Below are positions 33,941 through 42,755 of a stretch of 64,000 bases of DNA, one piece after another (position 1 is the first letter of the stretch; each line of letters starts with the position of its first letter). Origin of the DNA: Nocardia nova (GTDB lineage Bacteria; Actinomycetota; Actinomycetes; Mycobacteriales; Mycobacteriaceae); assembly GCF_002933465.1 (NCBI RefSeq), contig NZ_PSZE01000012.1, positions 62,001 to 126,000 of the forward strand, in the 5' to 3' direction. Made by a program: the position numbers and the translations under genes. The notes beneath the pieces were generated by a model. The model was not told the origin of the DNA. It did no database searches and saw nothing but the letters and a program-made list of their open reading frames with translations.

Positions 33941-34888
33941 TCAGCCGGCCGGTGCAGGTTCATGCGCGGTGAGGAACTCCGCGATCGCCGGATCGACCGC
34001 GTCGCGGACCCGAATCTTTTTGGCCAGCAGACCGTTTGCGTGGAGCAGGTCGGCAGCGTGCTGCTGTTCGTCGAGGAACTGCTCGGTGACCGGGTCCAGG
34101 CCGAACGGGCGGCCGCGCAGGGCGGCCTCCCAGGCGTCGAGGTCGGCGGCGCCGCCGCGGGCGACGATGTCGTCGACGAAGTATTGGGCCGCGGCGCGGG
34201 GGTTTTCGGCGATCCAGGCGTCGGACTCCCGCAGGGCGGTGATGATCGCTTCCAGGGCCGGCCGGTTGGCCTCGGCGAAGTCGCGGCGAGTGAACCACAG
34301 CGAGGGGTGGCTGAAGACGGACTCGGTATCGACGAGGGTGTGCAGCGGGGTGGCCGCCTCCACGGCGGTGAGGCCGGGATAGGCGCCGACCCAGGCATCG
34401 AGGCTGCCGTCGAGCAGCAGGTTGCCGCCGTCGTGCACGTCGGTGTCCACCGGTTCGATATCGCTCCAGCCCAGGCCCGACCGCTCCAAGGCGAACAGCA
34501 GCAGCGTGGTCTGCCAGGAGCCGTGTGCGATGCCGACTCGCTTACCTTTCAGATCGGCCACCGATTCGATGCCGTTGCCGGCCTTGGTGACCAGCCGGCC
34601 GTTCTCGATGCGCGGGCCGGAGATGCCGACGTAGACGATGTCGCGGTCGTTGGCGAGCGCGGTGATCGGCGGAGTGAAGCCGGTGCCGATGAAGTCGTAG
34701 CCGTCCGAGCTGAACAGGTAGTCCGAATGCAGCGACGGCAGCGCGGTTTTCACGTCGGCGCGGGCCGGCTGCGGCAGGGCGCGCAGGTCCACCCACTCCA
34801 CGTCGGGGAGCGCGCGTTCCAGGATGCCGCGGTGGCGGAGGACGAACAGGGAATTGTTGTGCGGGAAGTAGCCGACACGAACACTCAT
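33941..34888 (-). CDS. SsuA/NMT1-like periplasmic-binding-fold protein without signal peptide
   Basis: 315 residues of the ABC solute-binding fold (MSVRVGYFPHNNSLFVLRH, VADLKGKRVGIAHGSWQTTLL, LDAWVGAYPGLTAVE). It lacks both a signal peptide and a lipobox, and has no cysteine. In the same operon the DszB-like protein is an enzyme built on the same fold, so this may be a cytoplasmic enzyme or ligand sensor rather than a transport component. GAGGAG ribosome site. Last gene of the organosulfur operon. Confidence 0.75.
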   Translation of the reverse strand: MSVRVGYFPHNNSLFVLRHRGILERALPDVEWVDLRALPQPARADVKTALPSLHSDYLFSSDGYDFIGTGFTPPITALANDRDIVYVGISGPRIENGRLVTKAGNGIESVADLKGKRVGIAHGSWQTTLLLFALERSGLGWSDIEPVDTDVHDGGNLLLDGSLDAWVGAYPGLTAVEAATPLHTLVDTESVFSHPSLWFTRRDFAEANRPALEAIITALRESDAWIAENPRAAAQYFVDDIVARGGAADLDAWEAALRGRPFGLDPVTEQFLDEQQHAADLLHANGLLAKKIRVRDAVDPAIAEFLTAHEPAPAG

Positions 34889-34921
34889 GGGAGTCTCCTC
34901 GAAGAAGTGCGGAAGTAGGGG

Positions 34922-35629
34922 TCAGAGCAGCCCGCGGCGCCGGGCCTCGTCGGCCAGCCCGGTGCGCCCCCACTGCACCGCGAGATTGGACTTGTCGAAT
35001 TCGACAGAGCCGCCCAGGGTTTCGGCGATCGCCTGGTATTGCGCACCTTCCTCGAGCAACACGACCAGCTTCGCCAGGTCCAGCAGTCCGGCACGGCCGA
35101 CGACGTTCGCACCACCGTTGGCCTCGAAGATGGCGACGAGGTCGGGATCTCGGGTCAGCTGGTCGAGGATGAAGGCGCCCGCGCCGATGCTGCGATCGAT
35201 ATGTGGCGGGATCTCCCGCGACAGGGTCAGCCGCTGTACGGCGGCATAGCGGATCGGAAAGGTGCGGTGGGTCTGCGCCCAGCCGCCCAGCCACGGGCTG
35301 TGCACGTGCACCACGGAGGTGATCTCCGGGTGCGCGCGGAAGACCGCGGCGTAGCCGGTGACGAATCCGGCGGAACCGGTGCCGGACAGCACCTCTCCGT
35401 CGAAGGTCGCGACCACCGGTCGCACGGTGCGGTCGTCGGCCCAGGGGCCGGGCTCGTTGAGCGCCACCGCGATCTCCGTGCCGGGGACGCGTTCGACGAA
35501 GTTGACGGTGCCGTTGCCGGCGACGGTGCCGGTCTCGCGGAAGACCCGGAACGCCTTCTCGGCGTCGCGGGTGGCGGTGGCGACGAATTCGGTGACGGTG
35601 TCGTCGAGCCGGATTTCGGTGGTGGTCAC
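34922..35629 (-). CDS. Class II aldolase/adducin-family protein
   Basis: 235 residues from GTG 35629, preferred over ATG 35647 because AGGAG lies at the right distance. HVHSPWLGGWAQTH carries the metal-binding His pair of class II aldolases; AGYAAVFR-like segments and a late IAETLGGSVEFDKSNLAV follow. Family members cleave or epimerise phospho-sugars or act as dehydratases. Its place after the two flavin monooxygenases suggests it processes the carbon fragment left after C-S cleavage; this is an inference. Confidence 0.78.
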   Translation of the reverse strand: MTTTEIRLDDTVTEFVATATRDAEKAFRVFRETGTVAGNGTVNFVERVPGTEIAVALNEPGPWADDRTVRPVVATFDGEVLSGTGSAGFVTGYAAVFRAHPEITSVVHVHSPWLGGWAQTHRTFPIRYAAVQRLTLSREIPPHIDRSIGAGAFILDQLTRDPDLVAIFEANGGANVVGRAGLLDLAKLVVLLEEGAQYQAIAETLGGSVEFDKSNLAVQWGRTGLADEARRRGLL

Positions 35630-35636
35630 GATTCTC

Positions 35637-36806
35637 CTAGTGGGCATGCGTCAGTTCGGGAGCGGCGCCGGGTGCGGTCAGGCGAGATCGGCCGAGCAGC
35701 GGCAGCACTTCCTCGCCGACCCGGTAGGCCTCTTCCAGATGTGGGTTGCCGGCGAGGATGAAGGCGTCGACACCGAGGTCGATCAGCTCGTCGAGGCGCT
35801 GGGCGACCTGTTCGTAGCTGCCGACCAGGCCGAAGGCGGGTCCGCCGCGGATGAGGCTGAAACCGCACCAGACGTTGGGTTGCACCTCCAGATCCCGGTA
35901 GCCGGTGATGGTTTCGGGGACCCAGCCTTTGATCCGCGCGGCTCCCACCGAATCGCCCTGCGCGGCGCGGTTGGCGGCCTCGCGGTCGACGAAGGCCCAG
36001 CCCTTGCGGATCTCGTCCCAGGCCGCCTCTTCGGTATGCCGGGCCAGGATGTCGATTCGGACCGCGAATTTCGGTGTGCGACCGATCTTTTCGGCATGGG
36101 CGCGAACGCCGTCGAATTTGGCGCGCAGGTCGCCGAAGGGCTCCAGCCAGGACAGGTAGTAGTCGGCGTGGCGTCCGGCGGCCTGCACCGCGGCGCCGGA
36201 GGACCCGGAGAAGTACACTTCCGGGAACGGTTGCCCGGCCAGGCCCGGCGGCAGAGCGGCGGCCTCGGTGCGGAAGAACCGGCCGTCGTGGGAGTAGGGC
36301 CGCCCGTCCCACACACCGCGCAGCACATCCAGGAATTCGCTGGTGCGGGCGTAGCGGTCGTCGTGGGAAACCTTGTCGCCCCACCACAATTGGGCCGGGC
36401 CGCCGCCACCGCTGATGATGTTGTAGACGAGCCGCCCGCCGGTGGCGCGCTGCAGACTGGCCGACATGCGCGCGGCCTGCACGGGGTGCAGGAAGCCCGG
36501 CTGGAAGGCGACCATGAAGCGGTAGGTGGTGGTCTCGCGGGCCAGGGCGGCGGCGAAGGCCCACGGATCCTCGGTGACCGGAAACGAGGGCAGCAGTCCG
36601 CCCAGGAATCCGGCGGATTCGCTCGCCCGGGCGACGGCGGCGACGTGATCGATATAGCTGTACCCGTCGAGTTCACCGCCGCGGACGGCCGGGGCGATAT
36701 TGCCCGGACCGTAGCCGCCGGCGTCGCCGCGGTTGTAGCGGCGTGGTGTGCGCAGCGAGGCGTGGTCGCCTTCCATGCCGATGCGCCAGTAGATGTCGAT
36801 CGTCAC
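35637..36806 (-). CDS. LLM-class flavin monooxygenase, SsuD-like
   Basis: 389 residues, bacterial-luciferase-like barrel. The order EDPWAFAAALARETTTYRFMVAFQPGFLHPVQAARMSASLQ (parts: YRFMVAFQPGFLHP, AARMSASLQRATGGRL, YNIISGGG) and VYFSGSSGAA match alkanesulfonate monooxygenase SsuD, which uses FMNH2 and O2 to release sulfite and an aldehyde. No flavin reductase gene is in the cluster. The start overlaps the upstream LLM gene by ATGA. Confidence 0.88.
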   Translation of the reverse strand: MTIDIYWRIGMEGDHASLRTPRRYNRGDAGGYGPGNIAPAVRGGELDGYSYIDHVAAVARASESAGFLGGLLPSFPVTEDPWAFAAALARETTTYRFMVAFQPGFLHPVQAARMSASLQRATGGRLVYNIISGGGGPAQLWWGDKVSHDDRYARTSEFLDVLRGVWDGRPYSHDGRFFRTEAAALPPGLAGQPFPEVYFSGSSGAAVQAAGRHADYYLSWLEPFGDLRAKFDGVRAHAEKIGRTPKFAVRIDILARHTEEAAWDEIRKGWAFVDREAANRAAQGDSVGAARIKGWVPETITGYRDLEVQPNVWCGFSLIRGGPAFGLVGSYEQVAQRLDELIDLGVDAFILAGNPHLEEAYRVGEEVLPLLGRSRLTAPGAAPELTHAH

Positions 36807-37933
36807 AGTGCGACCTCCTTCAGGGTGCGTCCGGCCGGATCGGCCAGGAACAGCAGGTGCTCGCCGGCGCGGTGCACCTCCTCGATGTGCGGGTGTCCCG
36901 ACAGCACGATGGTGTCGAAACCCGTTGCGGCATAGACCTGCAGCTGCCTTGCTACCTGCTCGTAGCTACCGACCAGACCGATGGCCTGCGGATACCCGAG
37001 GAGGTCGAATCCGGCCCAGCGGCCGTCGCCCAGGGCCAGCGATCGGGCGCTCAACCCGTCCGGGCGCGCCTCACGCCATTGCCGTTCCGCGCGCGCCCAG
37101 GCTTCGTCCTCGGTCTCGCGCGCGATGATCGGGAGCTCGAGTCCGGCGCGCACGGTACGCCCGGTCTCGCCGGTGCGGGCGCGCAATGCGGCCAGCTGTT
37201 CGCCCGGGCCGTCGGGGGATTCGGTGAACACGTGCACATCACCGTGACGGGCCGAAAGGTCCAGCGCCTCGGGTGAGGTGCCGGACAGGTAGACGGTCGG
37301 GAAGGGCAAACCCGACAGCACGCCGCGGAAACCGCCGTCGATCACGTCGTAGTAGTCGCCCGCGAAATCGAATCCGGTGCCCCGGAAACCGGCCGCCGGC
37401 ACCGGATCCCGGTTCCACACACCGCGTGCGACGGTGAGGAATTCCGCGGCGCGACGGTAGCGGTCGGCACCGGACACCCGGTCGCCCCGCGAGCGCGCCT
37501 CCGCGTCGTCGGTGTCGACCGCCAGGCGCCAGCCCAGTCGCCCCGCCGACAGCCGCTGCAGGGTGACCGACACTTTCGCCGCGTAGACGGGAGTACCGAA
37601 GGCGGGCTGGAATTCGACGATCACCCGGCTGTGCCGGGTGGCGCGCAGGGCCCCGCCGGCCACGACCCACGATTCCTCGCCGAGCGGATCGTAGGGTGCG
37701 AGCACCCCGTCGAGTCCGGCCAGTTCGGCGGCGTCGACCACCTGGTGCAGGTCGTCGAAGGGGCCGAATCGGCCGGGCCGCACATCGGTGGGTTCGCGAT
37801 CGGGCGCACGAACTCCCGTGCGCCCGCCCGCGGGGGTGGGCACCGGATCGCCGAAACCACCGCGATGCCGCAGCTCCGGGCGCGCGCGGCGGCCGTCACC
37901 GCGGCTGGGCAGCCGCCACAGGTATTCGGTCAT
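36803..37933 (-). CDS. LLM-class flavin monooxygenase
   Basis: 376 residues from ATG 37933, which overlaps the stop of the DszB-like gene by ATGA. The luciferase-like fold is shown by VIVEFQPAFGTPVYAAKVSVTLQRL, GWRLAVDTDD, and FPTVYLSGTSPEAL, paralogous to the neighbouring SsuD-like enzyme (about the same blocks in the same order). A two-enzyme arrangement could oxidise successive sulfur states or form a heteromer. The flavin source is not encoded here. Confidence 0.85.
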   Translation of the reverse strand: MTEYLWRLPSRGDGRRARPELRHRGGFGDPVPTPAGGRTGVRAPDREPTDVRPGRFGPFDDLHQVVDAAELAGLDGVLAPYDPLGEESWVVAGGALRATRHSRVIVEFQPAFGTPVYAAKVSVTLQRLSAGRLGWRLAVDTDDAEARSRGDRVSGADRYRRAAEFLTVARGVWNRDPVPAAGFRGTGFDFAGDYYDVIDGGFRGVLSGLPFPTVYLSGTSPEALDLSARHGDVHVFTESPDGPGEQLAALRARTGETGRTVRAGLELPIIARETEDEAWARAERQWREARPDGLSARSLALGDGRWAGFDLLGYPQAIGLVGSYEQVARQLQVYAATGFDTIVLSGHPHIEEVHRAGEHLLFLADPAGRTLKEVAL

Positions 37934-38955
37934 GCCGCCGCCCGTCCCGCCGCGACCAGCTCCCGTGCCCGTGCCAGAGGTTCCGGCGCGACCCACGATT
38001 CGAGGTCGAAGTCGGCGGCGAGGAAGCCGTGGGTGTAGAGGAACTGCTTCTGCACGCCCAGCAGCTCGAGCCGCTCGTCGTCCAGACCGGGGTGCAGGCC
38101 GCGATGGAAGCCGTCACCGTAGGCGGCCACGACACCTTCGGGGCCGGACAGGGTTTCGCGTTGCAGCACCGCGCGGACGCCGTCGAGATTGTGCGCGGCC
38201 CAGTCGGCGGCGCGCAGACTCTGCGCGAGGAAGTCGATCACCACCTCGGGCCGGGTGTCGAGCAGTTGCTGATGCACGGTGATGGGGCGCGGGGTGCCGT
38301 TGTTGACGCGCAGCCGCCTGGTGTCGGTGGCATCGAGGTCCACTGCCACCCGCAGGCCGTGCTCGGCGGCGACCTCCTGGGCGCGTGCGCCCTTGACGTA
38401 GATGGCGTCGACCTCGCCGCGCAGCAACTCCTCCGCCCCCCAGGTGACGCGGCGGGCCCGCTGCTGAACATCGGTGCGCACCTGCGGATCCCGTTCGACG
38501 GCGAGTTCGACCAGGGTGACATCGGCGAGGGTCAGACCGCCCAGCCGCAGGGCGCTGGCGAAGCCGTGCAGCGCCATGGCGCGCGGGAAGCTGCGGGCCT
38601 GATCCTGTGCCCATGCCGGAATACCGATGCGCAGCCCGGCCAGATCGGCAGGGGTGCCGACCGGCGAATCCGGGCCGACCAGAATGGCCTGGGATTCGTC
38701 GATCCAGGTGAGGCCGATCAGCCGGGTGGGCGAGCCCGCGGCGCGGGCCGCCAGCGCGGGGACATTACCGCCTTCGCGTACCAGGCCGGGCAGCCCGTGG
38801 TCGAAGTGGAATCCGGCCAGTTCGGGCCCGGCGTCCTGCAGGACGCCGAAGGTGAGGCCGCTGCGCTGTGCGGTTTCCCCGAGCCAGCCCAGGCTGTGCG
38901 CCAGACCGCTGGCGGTCGGGACGGGGCAACGGGTGTACCAGAGGGTGTCGGTCAT
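37930..38955 (-). CDS. DszB-like sulfinate desulfinase
   Basis: 341 residues. The N-terminus DTLWYTRCPVPTA aligns with DszB (2'-hydroxybiphenyl-2-sulfinate desulfinase, DTLTYSNCPVPNA). Further on, GFHFDHGLPGLVREGGNVPAL aligns with the VHFTYDQPAYTRFGGEIPPLL region. This places Cys10, His50 and Arg60 at DszB's catalytic Cys27, His60 and Arg70, with the His-Arg spacing of 10 conserved. DszB hydrolyses aromatic sulfinates to sulfite and a phenol; it is a solute-binding fold turned enzyme. There is no signal peptide here, as expected for a cytoplasmic enzyme. GGAG ribosome site; 16 bases after the ATPase gene. The substrate need not be dibenzothiophene-derived. Confidence 0.72.
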   Translation of the reverse strand: MTDTLWYTRCPVPTASGLAHSLGWLGETAQRSGLTFGVLQDAGPELAGFHFDHGLPGLVREGGNVPALAARAAGSPTRLIGLTWIDESQAILVGPDSPVGTPADLAGLRIGIPAWAQDQARSFPRAMALHGFASALRLGGLTLADVTLVELAVERDPQVRTDVQQRARRVTWGAEELLRGEVDAIYVKGARAQEVAAEHGLRVAVDLDATDTRRLRVNNGTPRPITVHQQLLDTRPEVVIDFLAQSLRAADWAAHNLDGVRAVLQRETLSGPEGVVAAYGDGFHRGLHPGLDDERLELLGVQKQFLYTHGFLAADFDLESWVAPEPLARARELVAAGRAAA

Positions 38956-38971
38956 GAAATGCTCCGTGAGT

Positions 38972-39724
38972 TCAGGGGATTCGGTGGCTGCCGATGGTGT
39001 GGCCGACGCCGAGTTCGGCGAGCAGAGCCGCCTGGTAACGCAGGGCGGCGGGATCGGTCCGGTCGCGCGGCCGGGGCAGGTCGATGTCGATGTCGACGGC
39101 GAAGCGGCCCTGGTTCAGGACCAGGATCCGGTCGGCCAGCCGAACCGCCTCGTCCACGTCGTGGGTGACCATGAGCACCGCCGGGCGGTGCCGCTGCACC
39201 AGGTCGCCGACGAGGTCCTGCATCTGCAACCGGGTCAGGGCATCGAGCGCGGCGAACGGTTCGTCCAGCAGCAGTAGTTCGGGCTCCCGAACCAATGCGC
39301 GGGCGAGTGCGGCCCGCTGGGCTTCGCCGCCGGACAGGGTGCTCGGCCACTGCCGCGCCTTCCCGTCGAGTCCGACCTCGGCCAGGGCACGCAGGCCCGC
39401 TGCCCGGACTTGCTTGGAACGGCGTTGTCCGACAACCACATTCGCCAGGACCCGTTTGGACGGGATGAGCCGAGGCTCCTGGTAGACGGTGGTGCGGACG
39501 GCGGGTACCAGCACATCGCCCGCATCCGGAACCTCGAGGCCGGTGAGCAACCGCAGCAGCGTCGTCTTACCGGTGCCGCTGGGGCCGAGCAGCACGACGA
39601 ACTCACCGCGGCGGATGCTCAGATCCACCCCGTCGAGAACGACCGTGTCACCGAAGGCCTTTCGCAGTCCGGCGATGTGCACGGCCAAAGGTGCGGCGGT
39701 GCGCGGTTGGTCCACCGCGGTCAT
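38972..39724 (-). CDS. ABC transporter ATP-binding protein, SsuB-like
   Basis: 250 residues. Walker A GPSGTGKTT, Q-loop VYQEPRLIP, signature LSGGEAQRAALARAL, Walker B LLLLDEPFAALD and switch His VTHDVDEA. This is the nitrate/sulfonate/taurine ATPase type. The ATG at 39724 overlaps the permease stop (ATGA), so the longer in-frame extension was rejected. It energises uptake of the cluster's substrate. Confidence 0.93.
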   Translation of the reverse strand: MTAVDQPRTAAPLAVHIAGLRKAFGDTVVLDGVDLSIRRGEFVVLLGPSGTGKTTLLRLLTGLEVPDAGDVLVPAVRTTVYQEPRLIPSKRVLANVVVGQRRSKQVRAAGLRALAEVGLDGKARQWPSTLSGGEAQRAALARALVREPELLLLDEPFAALDALTRLQMQDLVGDLVQRHRPAVLMVTHDVDEAVRLADRILVLNQGRFAVDIDIDLPRPRDRTDPAALRYQAALLAELGVGHTIGSHRIP

Positions 39725-40560
39725 CGGATCGCCACCTGCCCGCGCCACGGCATCGCGAAGCGTTCGATCAGCCGCACCACGCCGTCGAACAGCAAGCCCA
39801 GGACCGCGTAGAGCACGACGCACAGCACCATGTAGTCGGTGCGGTTGTACTCCTGCGCGAGGGTGACCAGATATCCGACGCCCTTGCTGGTGCCGACCTG
39901 TTCGGCCGCGATCAGGCCGGTGATGCTGATGGACAGGCAGACCCGCAGCGCCATCAGGATGCCGGGCAGCGCCGACGGCAGGATCACCTCGAGCACCAGG
40001 CGCGGGCCGGTCAGCCCGAAGCCGCGGGCAGCCTCCACCACCTTGCGGTCCACATTGCGCACGCCGAGATAGGTGTAGGCGTACATGGGCGCGACGATGG
40101 CGACCGCGATGAGCAGTACCTTGTACACCTCGTCGATGCCGAACCAGGCGATGAACAAGGGCACCAGCGCGAGGAAGGGGACGGCACGCACGATCTGCAT
40201 CGTCGAATCGACCAATTCCTCACCGAGGCTGGTCAATCCGGCCGCCAAGCCGAGCAGCAATCCGGCCGAGACCCCGAGCAGCACCCCGAGCCCGGCGCGG
40301 ACGAAGGAGGCGAGCGCGAAATCGACCAGCTGTCCGTTGTTCACGAGTTCGGTGAACGCCGACCAGACCTTCGGCGGGCCGGCCAGCACCTCGGGCGACA
40401 GCGCGCCGGTCGCCGACCCGATCCACCAGCCGGCGAAGATCAGTACCGGCAGCAGCAAGCGCAGGGGCAGCGAAAGCCATGCGGGCCTGCGTTTCTCGAT
40501 CCGGCTGCGCGGCGGGCCGAGCCGGCCCGCCGATGCGGGGGAAGCGATGACGGCGGTCAT
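39721..40560 (-). CDS. ABC transporter permease, SsuC-like
   Basis: 279 residues, six membrane helices. The EAA loop region reads EAARGFGLTGPRLVLEVILPSALPGILMALRV, as in SsuC/TauC/NrtB (parts: EAARGFGLTGPRLV, LPSALPGILMALRV). A homodimer forms the channel for a sulfonate-type anion. It starts 1 base from the stop of the binding-protein gene. Confidence 0.93.
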   Translation of the reverse strand: MTAVIASPASAGRLGPPRSRIEKRRPAWLSLPLRLLLPVLIFAGWWIGSATGALSPEVLAGPPKVWSAFTELVNNGQLVDFALASFVRAGLGVLLGVSAGLLLGLAAGLTSLGEELVDSTMQIVRAVPFLALVPLFIAWFGIDEVYKVLLIAVAIVAPMYAYTYLGVRNVDRKVVEAARGFGLTGPRLVLEVILPSALPGILMALRVCLSISITGLIAAEQVGTSKGVGYLVTLAQEYNRTDYMVLCVVLYAVLGLLFDGVVRLIERFAMPWRGQVAIR

Positions 40561-40561
40561 A

Positions 40562-41605
40562 TCAGCGGCCCGTCTTCAGCGCGGCCAGCTGGTCGGGGGT
40601 GAGCTTGGCCTTCAGGTCGTAGAAGATGTCGGCGGCGGTGATCTTCCGGCTGATCACGCCGTTGCCGGCGAACAGATCGACCACGTCGGCGAGGTCGGCG
40701 GCATCGGAATCCAGTGGTAGCCGCGGAACGGTGGCCTCGCTGTCCACCCGTATCGCATCGGCGAGCCGGGCGCCGGTCAGCGCGCGCGGGCCGGTCTGCT
40801 CGAAGACGTTCTCGAATGCGGACGGATTGTCGTGCTGCGCAACGGTCAGCCCCTGCAGCACCTCCAGGTACTTGGCGGCGATCTCCGGGCGCTTGTCGAG
40901 GATCTCGGTGCGGAAGACCACCACGGTGTTGTCCTTGGAGCCGATGCTCTGCTCGGTCGCGATCTCCACGCCGCCGTTGGCCTTTGCCTCCTGATAGGGC
41001 ACCAGGAACGACGCCCAGGCGTCGACCTTGCCGGTGGCGAAGGCCGAGGCGGCATCCTTCTGCTGCAACGGAACTCGCGTCACCTGGTCGGCCGGGACGC
41101 CGGCCTGGGCCAGGGCCTTGAGCAGGATGTACTCGCCCTTACCGGCCGGATTCACCGCGACGCGTTTGCCGGCCAGGCCGGCCACCGAGTGGATACCCGA
41201 TTCCTTGGTGGCGATGATGCCGCTCTGATCCTTCCCGGCCGGATCCTGCACCGCCACGATGCGGACCGCCACATCCTTCGACAACGCGCCCACCACCGGG
41301 CTGAACGCGGCTCCGGAGACGTCGAGTTGCCTGGTGTTGAACAGCTTGAGCATGGAGCTGAAACCCGGTGTCGTGTTGACCCATTCGACCTTGGCGCCCA
41401 GCGGAGCCAGGGCCTTGTCGAACGTGCCGTCCCGTTTGGCCACGGCGAGCGGGCCCGCGTTGCCCGGATCGGCCACCTTCAACACCAGCGGCGATCCGGT
41501 GCCCGATTCGGTCGCGGATCCGGAGCCACACGCCGCGACCAGAGCGACGACGGGGGCGAGCGCGAGCGCGAGTCGCCAACCGTGTGGCCTGCGCGTGCGG
41601 AACAT
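40562..41605 (-). CDS. ABC transporter substrate-binding lipoprotein, SsuA-like
   Basis: 347 residues. Lipoprotein signal with lipobox VAAC near residue 26, so it is anchored outside the membrane. The binding fold shows VADPGNAGPLAVAKRDGTF, EWVNTTPGFSSMLKLFNTRQLDVSGAAFSPVV (parts) and AGLAGKRVAVNPAGKGEYILLKAL. First gene of the operon, 280 bases from the divergent IclR gene. Confidence 0.92.
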   Translation of the reverse strand: MFRTRRPHGWRLALALAPVVALVAACGSGSATESGTGSPLVLKVADPGNAGPLAVAKRDGTFDKALAPLGAKVEWVNTTPGFSSMLKLFNTRQLDVSGAAFSPVVGALSKDVAVRIVAVQDPAGKDQSGIIATKESGIHSVAGLAGKRVAVNPAGKGEYILLKALAQAGVPADQVTRVPLQQKDAASAFATGKVDAWASFLVPYQEAKANGGVEIATEQSIGSKDNTVVVFRTEILDKRPEIAAKYLEVLQGLTVAQHDNPSAFENVFEQTGPRALTGARLADAIRVDSEATVPRLPLDSDAADLADVVDLFAGNGVISRKITAADIFYDLKAKLTPDQLAALKTGR

Positions 41606-41691
41606 CGTGGAGCACCTCTTCCGAATCGTGGACCGAAGTCGATTGATCTCCAGCCACAGTAGGGACGCACGGGTCTCGATACGAGGTAATG

Positions 41692-41710
41692 CTTTCCGAG
41701 GATCGGAAGG
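41692..41710. promoter_or_regulatory. Inverted repeat in the IclR/organosulfur intergenic region
   Basis: CTTTCCGA-GGA-TCGGAAGG (7 of 8 positions pair) lies 87 bases upstream of the lipoprotein gene in the 280-base divergent region. It is a candidate operator for the IclR regulator. Confidence 0.4.
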
Positions 41711-41885
41711 CTTGACGCGAGGGGCGCTTCGGGTGTATTTCGGCTCGGAGCCCTCTGTACTGGGCGATCAGGTTGTTCAGCGCAACTTTTCGCGCACCGT
41801 GATCCGAACTCCGCGCCGGAGAGCTTTCCGGATAATGGAATAGATCGGGCGATGACGGCCGAATTCCTGTGTTACGGTCCCCGTC

Positions 41886-42632
41886 GTGGAAGCCTCCGGA
41901 GTGCAGACCGTCACCCGCGCGCTGTCGGTCCTCGACTGTTTCCGCGACGGAGACGAGCACGGCGTGTCGGAAGTCGCCCGGCAGCAGGGACTCGCGGTCA
42001 GCACCGCCCATCGCCTGCTCGCCGCACTGGTGCAGGCCGGCTTCCTGGAGAAAGACGAGGTCTCCAGTCGCTATCGGATGGGCGGCGCCCTGGCCGAATA
42101 CGGTCAGATCGCCTACCGGCAGCACCGCATCTACCTAGCTGAACCCAGTCTGGAACAACTGGCGGCGACCACCGGGGCCAGTGCTTCGGTCGCGATCCGG
42201 CACAGTATCCATGCCGTCCTACTCGGCACCAGCCGCTGGCGGGAAACCGACGGGCACCGTCTCATGGGCGTCCGGCTGCCGCTGCACGCCAGTGCCCTGG
42301 GCAAAGCGCTGCTCGCCTGGTCGGCGACCTCCGACGATTTCCTCGCCACGCTCACCTACGACGAGGGCACCGCCCGTTCCGTCTCCACACCGGCCGAACT
42401 CCGCGCCGAACTGGATCGCACCCTCGCTCGCGGTTATGCCTACAACGACGAGGAGCTCGACCCCGGCTTCCGGACCATCGGTCTGCCGATTCTCACCGGC
42501 GACGGCGACTGCCGCTTCGCTCTCGGTTTGCGCGGGCCCGCCGAGCTGATGATCCCGGAACGGCTACCCCTGCTCGTCGAACTGGCCAAGGTGACGGCGG
42601 CCGACATCGCCACGCGGTTTCGGGCCGGGTGA
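41886..42632 (+). CDS. IclR-family transcriptional regulator
   Basis: 248 residues. N-terminal winged helix (ALSVLDCFRDGDEHGVSEVARQQGLAVSTAHRLLAAL in parts: LSVLDCFRDGDE, VSEVARQQGLAVSTAHRLL, GFLEKDE) and C-terminal ligand-binding domain (PLHASALGKALLAW, RGYAYNDEELDPGFRTIGLPI). The GTG start at 41886 is followed immediately by the HTH, leaving no room for a later start. Divergent to the organosulfur cluster, which it probably controls in response to a pathway compound. Confidence 0.92.
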   Translation: MEASGVQTVTRALSVLDCFRDGDEHGVSEVARQQGLAVSTAHRLLAALVQAGFLEKDEVSSRYRMGGALAEYGQIAYRQHRIYLAEPSLEQLAATTGASASVAIRHSIHAVLLGTSRWRETDGHRLMGVRLPLHASALGKALLAWSATSDDFLATLTYDEGTARSVSTPAELRAELDRTLARGYAYNDEELDPGFRTIGLPILTGDGDCRFALGLRGPAELMIPERLPLLVELAKVTAADIATRFRAG

Positions 42633-42755
42633 ACGGATCTTCCGGATCGGCTGCCGACCCGCCCCGAGAGCGCTATCGTCGCTGCGAGGTCGCGTTTGCC
42701 TATTGGTTGCCGGACGTGTGAGCGCGCCCGCCGGCGCAGCGATGAAGGGACAGCC

